The translations under genes were made by a program, and so were the position numbers. Shown one piece after another: positions 6,033 through 6,095 of a DNA stretch of 6,095 bases (positions are counted from its first letter, which is position 1; every line of letters begins with the position of its first letter). The notes beneath the pieces are model-generated. The model made no database searches and had not been told where the DNA came from. It saw nothing but the letters and a program-made list of their open reading frames with translations. The stretch covers positions 1-6,095 of the forward strand of contig CAJXHW010000115.1 in the NCBI GenBank assembly GCA_913054565.1. The letters are read 5' to 3'. This DNA comes from an uncultured Kordia sp. (GTDB lineage Bacteria; Bacteroidota; Bacteroidia; Flavobacteriales; Flavobacteriaceae).

Positions 6033-6059
6033 ATTAGCTTTAAAAACTATTTTTAATAT

Positions 6060-6093
6060 AAAAAACTCCTTATTTTGCAATAAGGAGTTTTTT
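6060..6093 (+). terminator. Rho-independent terminator after ilvE
   Basis: The arm AAAAACTCCTTAT (6061-6073) pairs perfectly with ATAAGGAGTTTTT (6080-6092). One further pair inside leaves a TTGC loop, and one further A-T pair lies outside. The stem is about 15 bp and ends in a T run. It begins about 27 bases after the ilvE stop codon. Its symmetry lets it work in both directions, so it could also end a converging gene to the right. Confidence 0.9.
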
Positions 6094-6095
6094 AG

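Noticed and set aside
1..6095. Hidden mobile element, defence system, CRISPR array, tRNA or riboswitch
   Set aside because: All long open frames belong to recognised core families, intergenic gaps are short, and I saw no spaced repeat array, transposase motif, cloverleaf or conserved aptamer.

Overview
The window looks like a piece of core chromosome from a low-GC member of the Bacteroidota, most likely the Flavobacteriaceae. The evidence is the strongly AT-rich sequence, the absence of purine-rich Shine-Dalgarno sites in front of the genes, promoter-like elements resembling the Bacteroidota TTG / TAnnTTTG type, and protein details typical of that group, such as the flavobacterial form of DnaJ and a stand-alone MnmD. 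The assignment rests on recognising these features by eye, not on a database search.

Layout from left to right: (1) on the minus strand, a two-gene ABC exporter. The permease (1-414) is cut by the window edge and lies downstream of its ATPase (426-1352). (2) A strong hairpin terminator (1427-1456) separates the exporter from the minus-strand chaperone pair grpE (2633-3166) and dnaJ (1475-2599). (3) A repeat- and palindrome-rich control region (3207-3250) lies in front of grpE. (4) A second minus-strand pair follows: a TIGR01777-type atypical SDR protein (3265-4170) placed 6 bases after mnmD (4177-4845), a tRNA wobble-uridine methyltransferase that probably starts at TTG. (5) A divergent intergenic region of about 130 bases holds a 22-bp near-perfect palindrome (4902-4923). 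(6) ilvE, a branched-chain aminotransferase (4977-6032), runs on the plus strand and ends in a long hairpin terminator (6060-6093).

GrpE (nucleotide exchange factor) and DnaJ (J-domain co-chaperone) both act on DnaK, which is not in this window. MnmD finishes the mnm5(s2)U modification at the tRNA wobble position. IlvE makes or degrades branched-chain amino acids. The exporter pair is a NatA/NatB-like ABC-2 system of unknown substrate. These are housekeeping functions with no obvious shared pathway.

I found no mobile element, CRISPR array, RNA gene, defence system or clearly new system. The points most worth a second look are a DnaJ that has lost one of its two zinc centres, the unusual promoter/operator architecture in front of grpE, and the palindrome between mnmD and ilvE.
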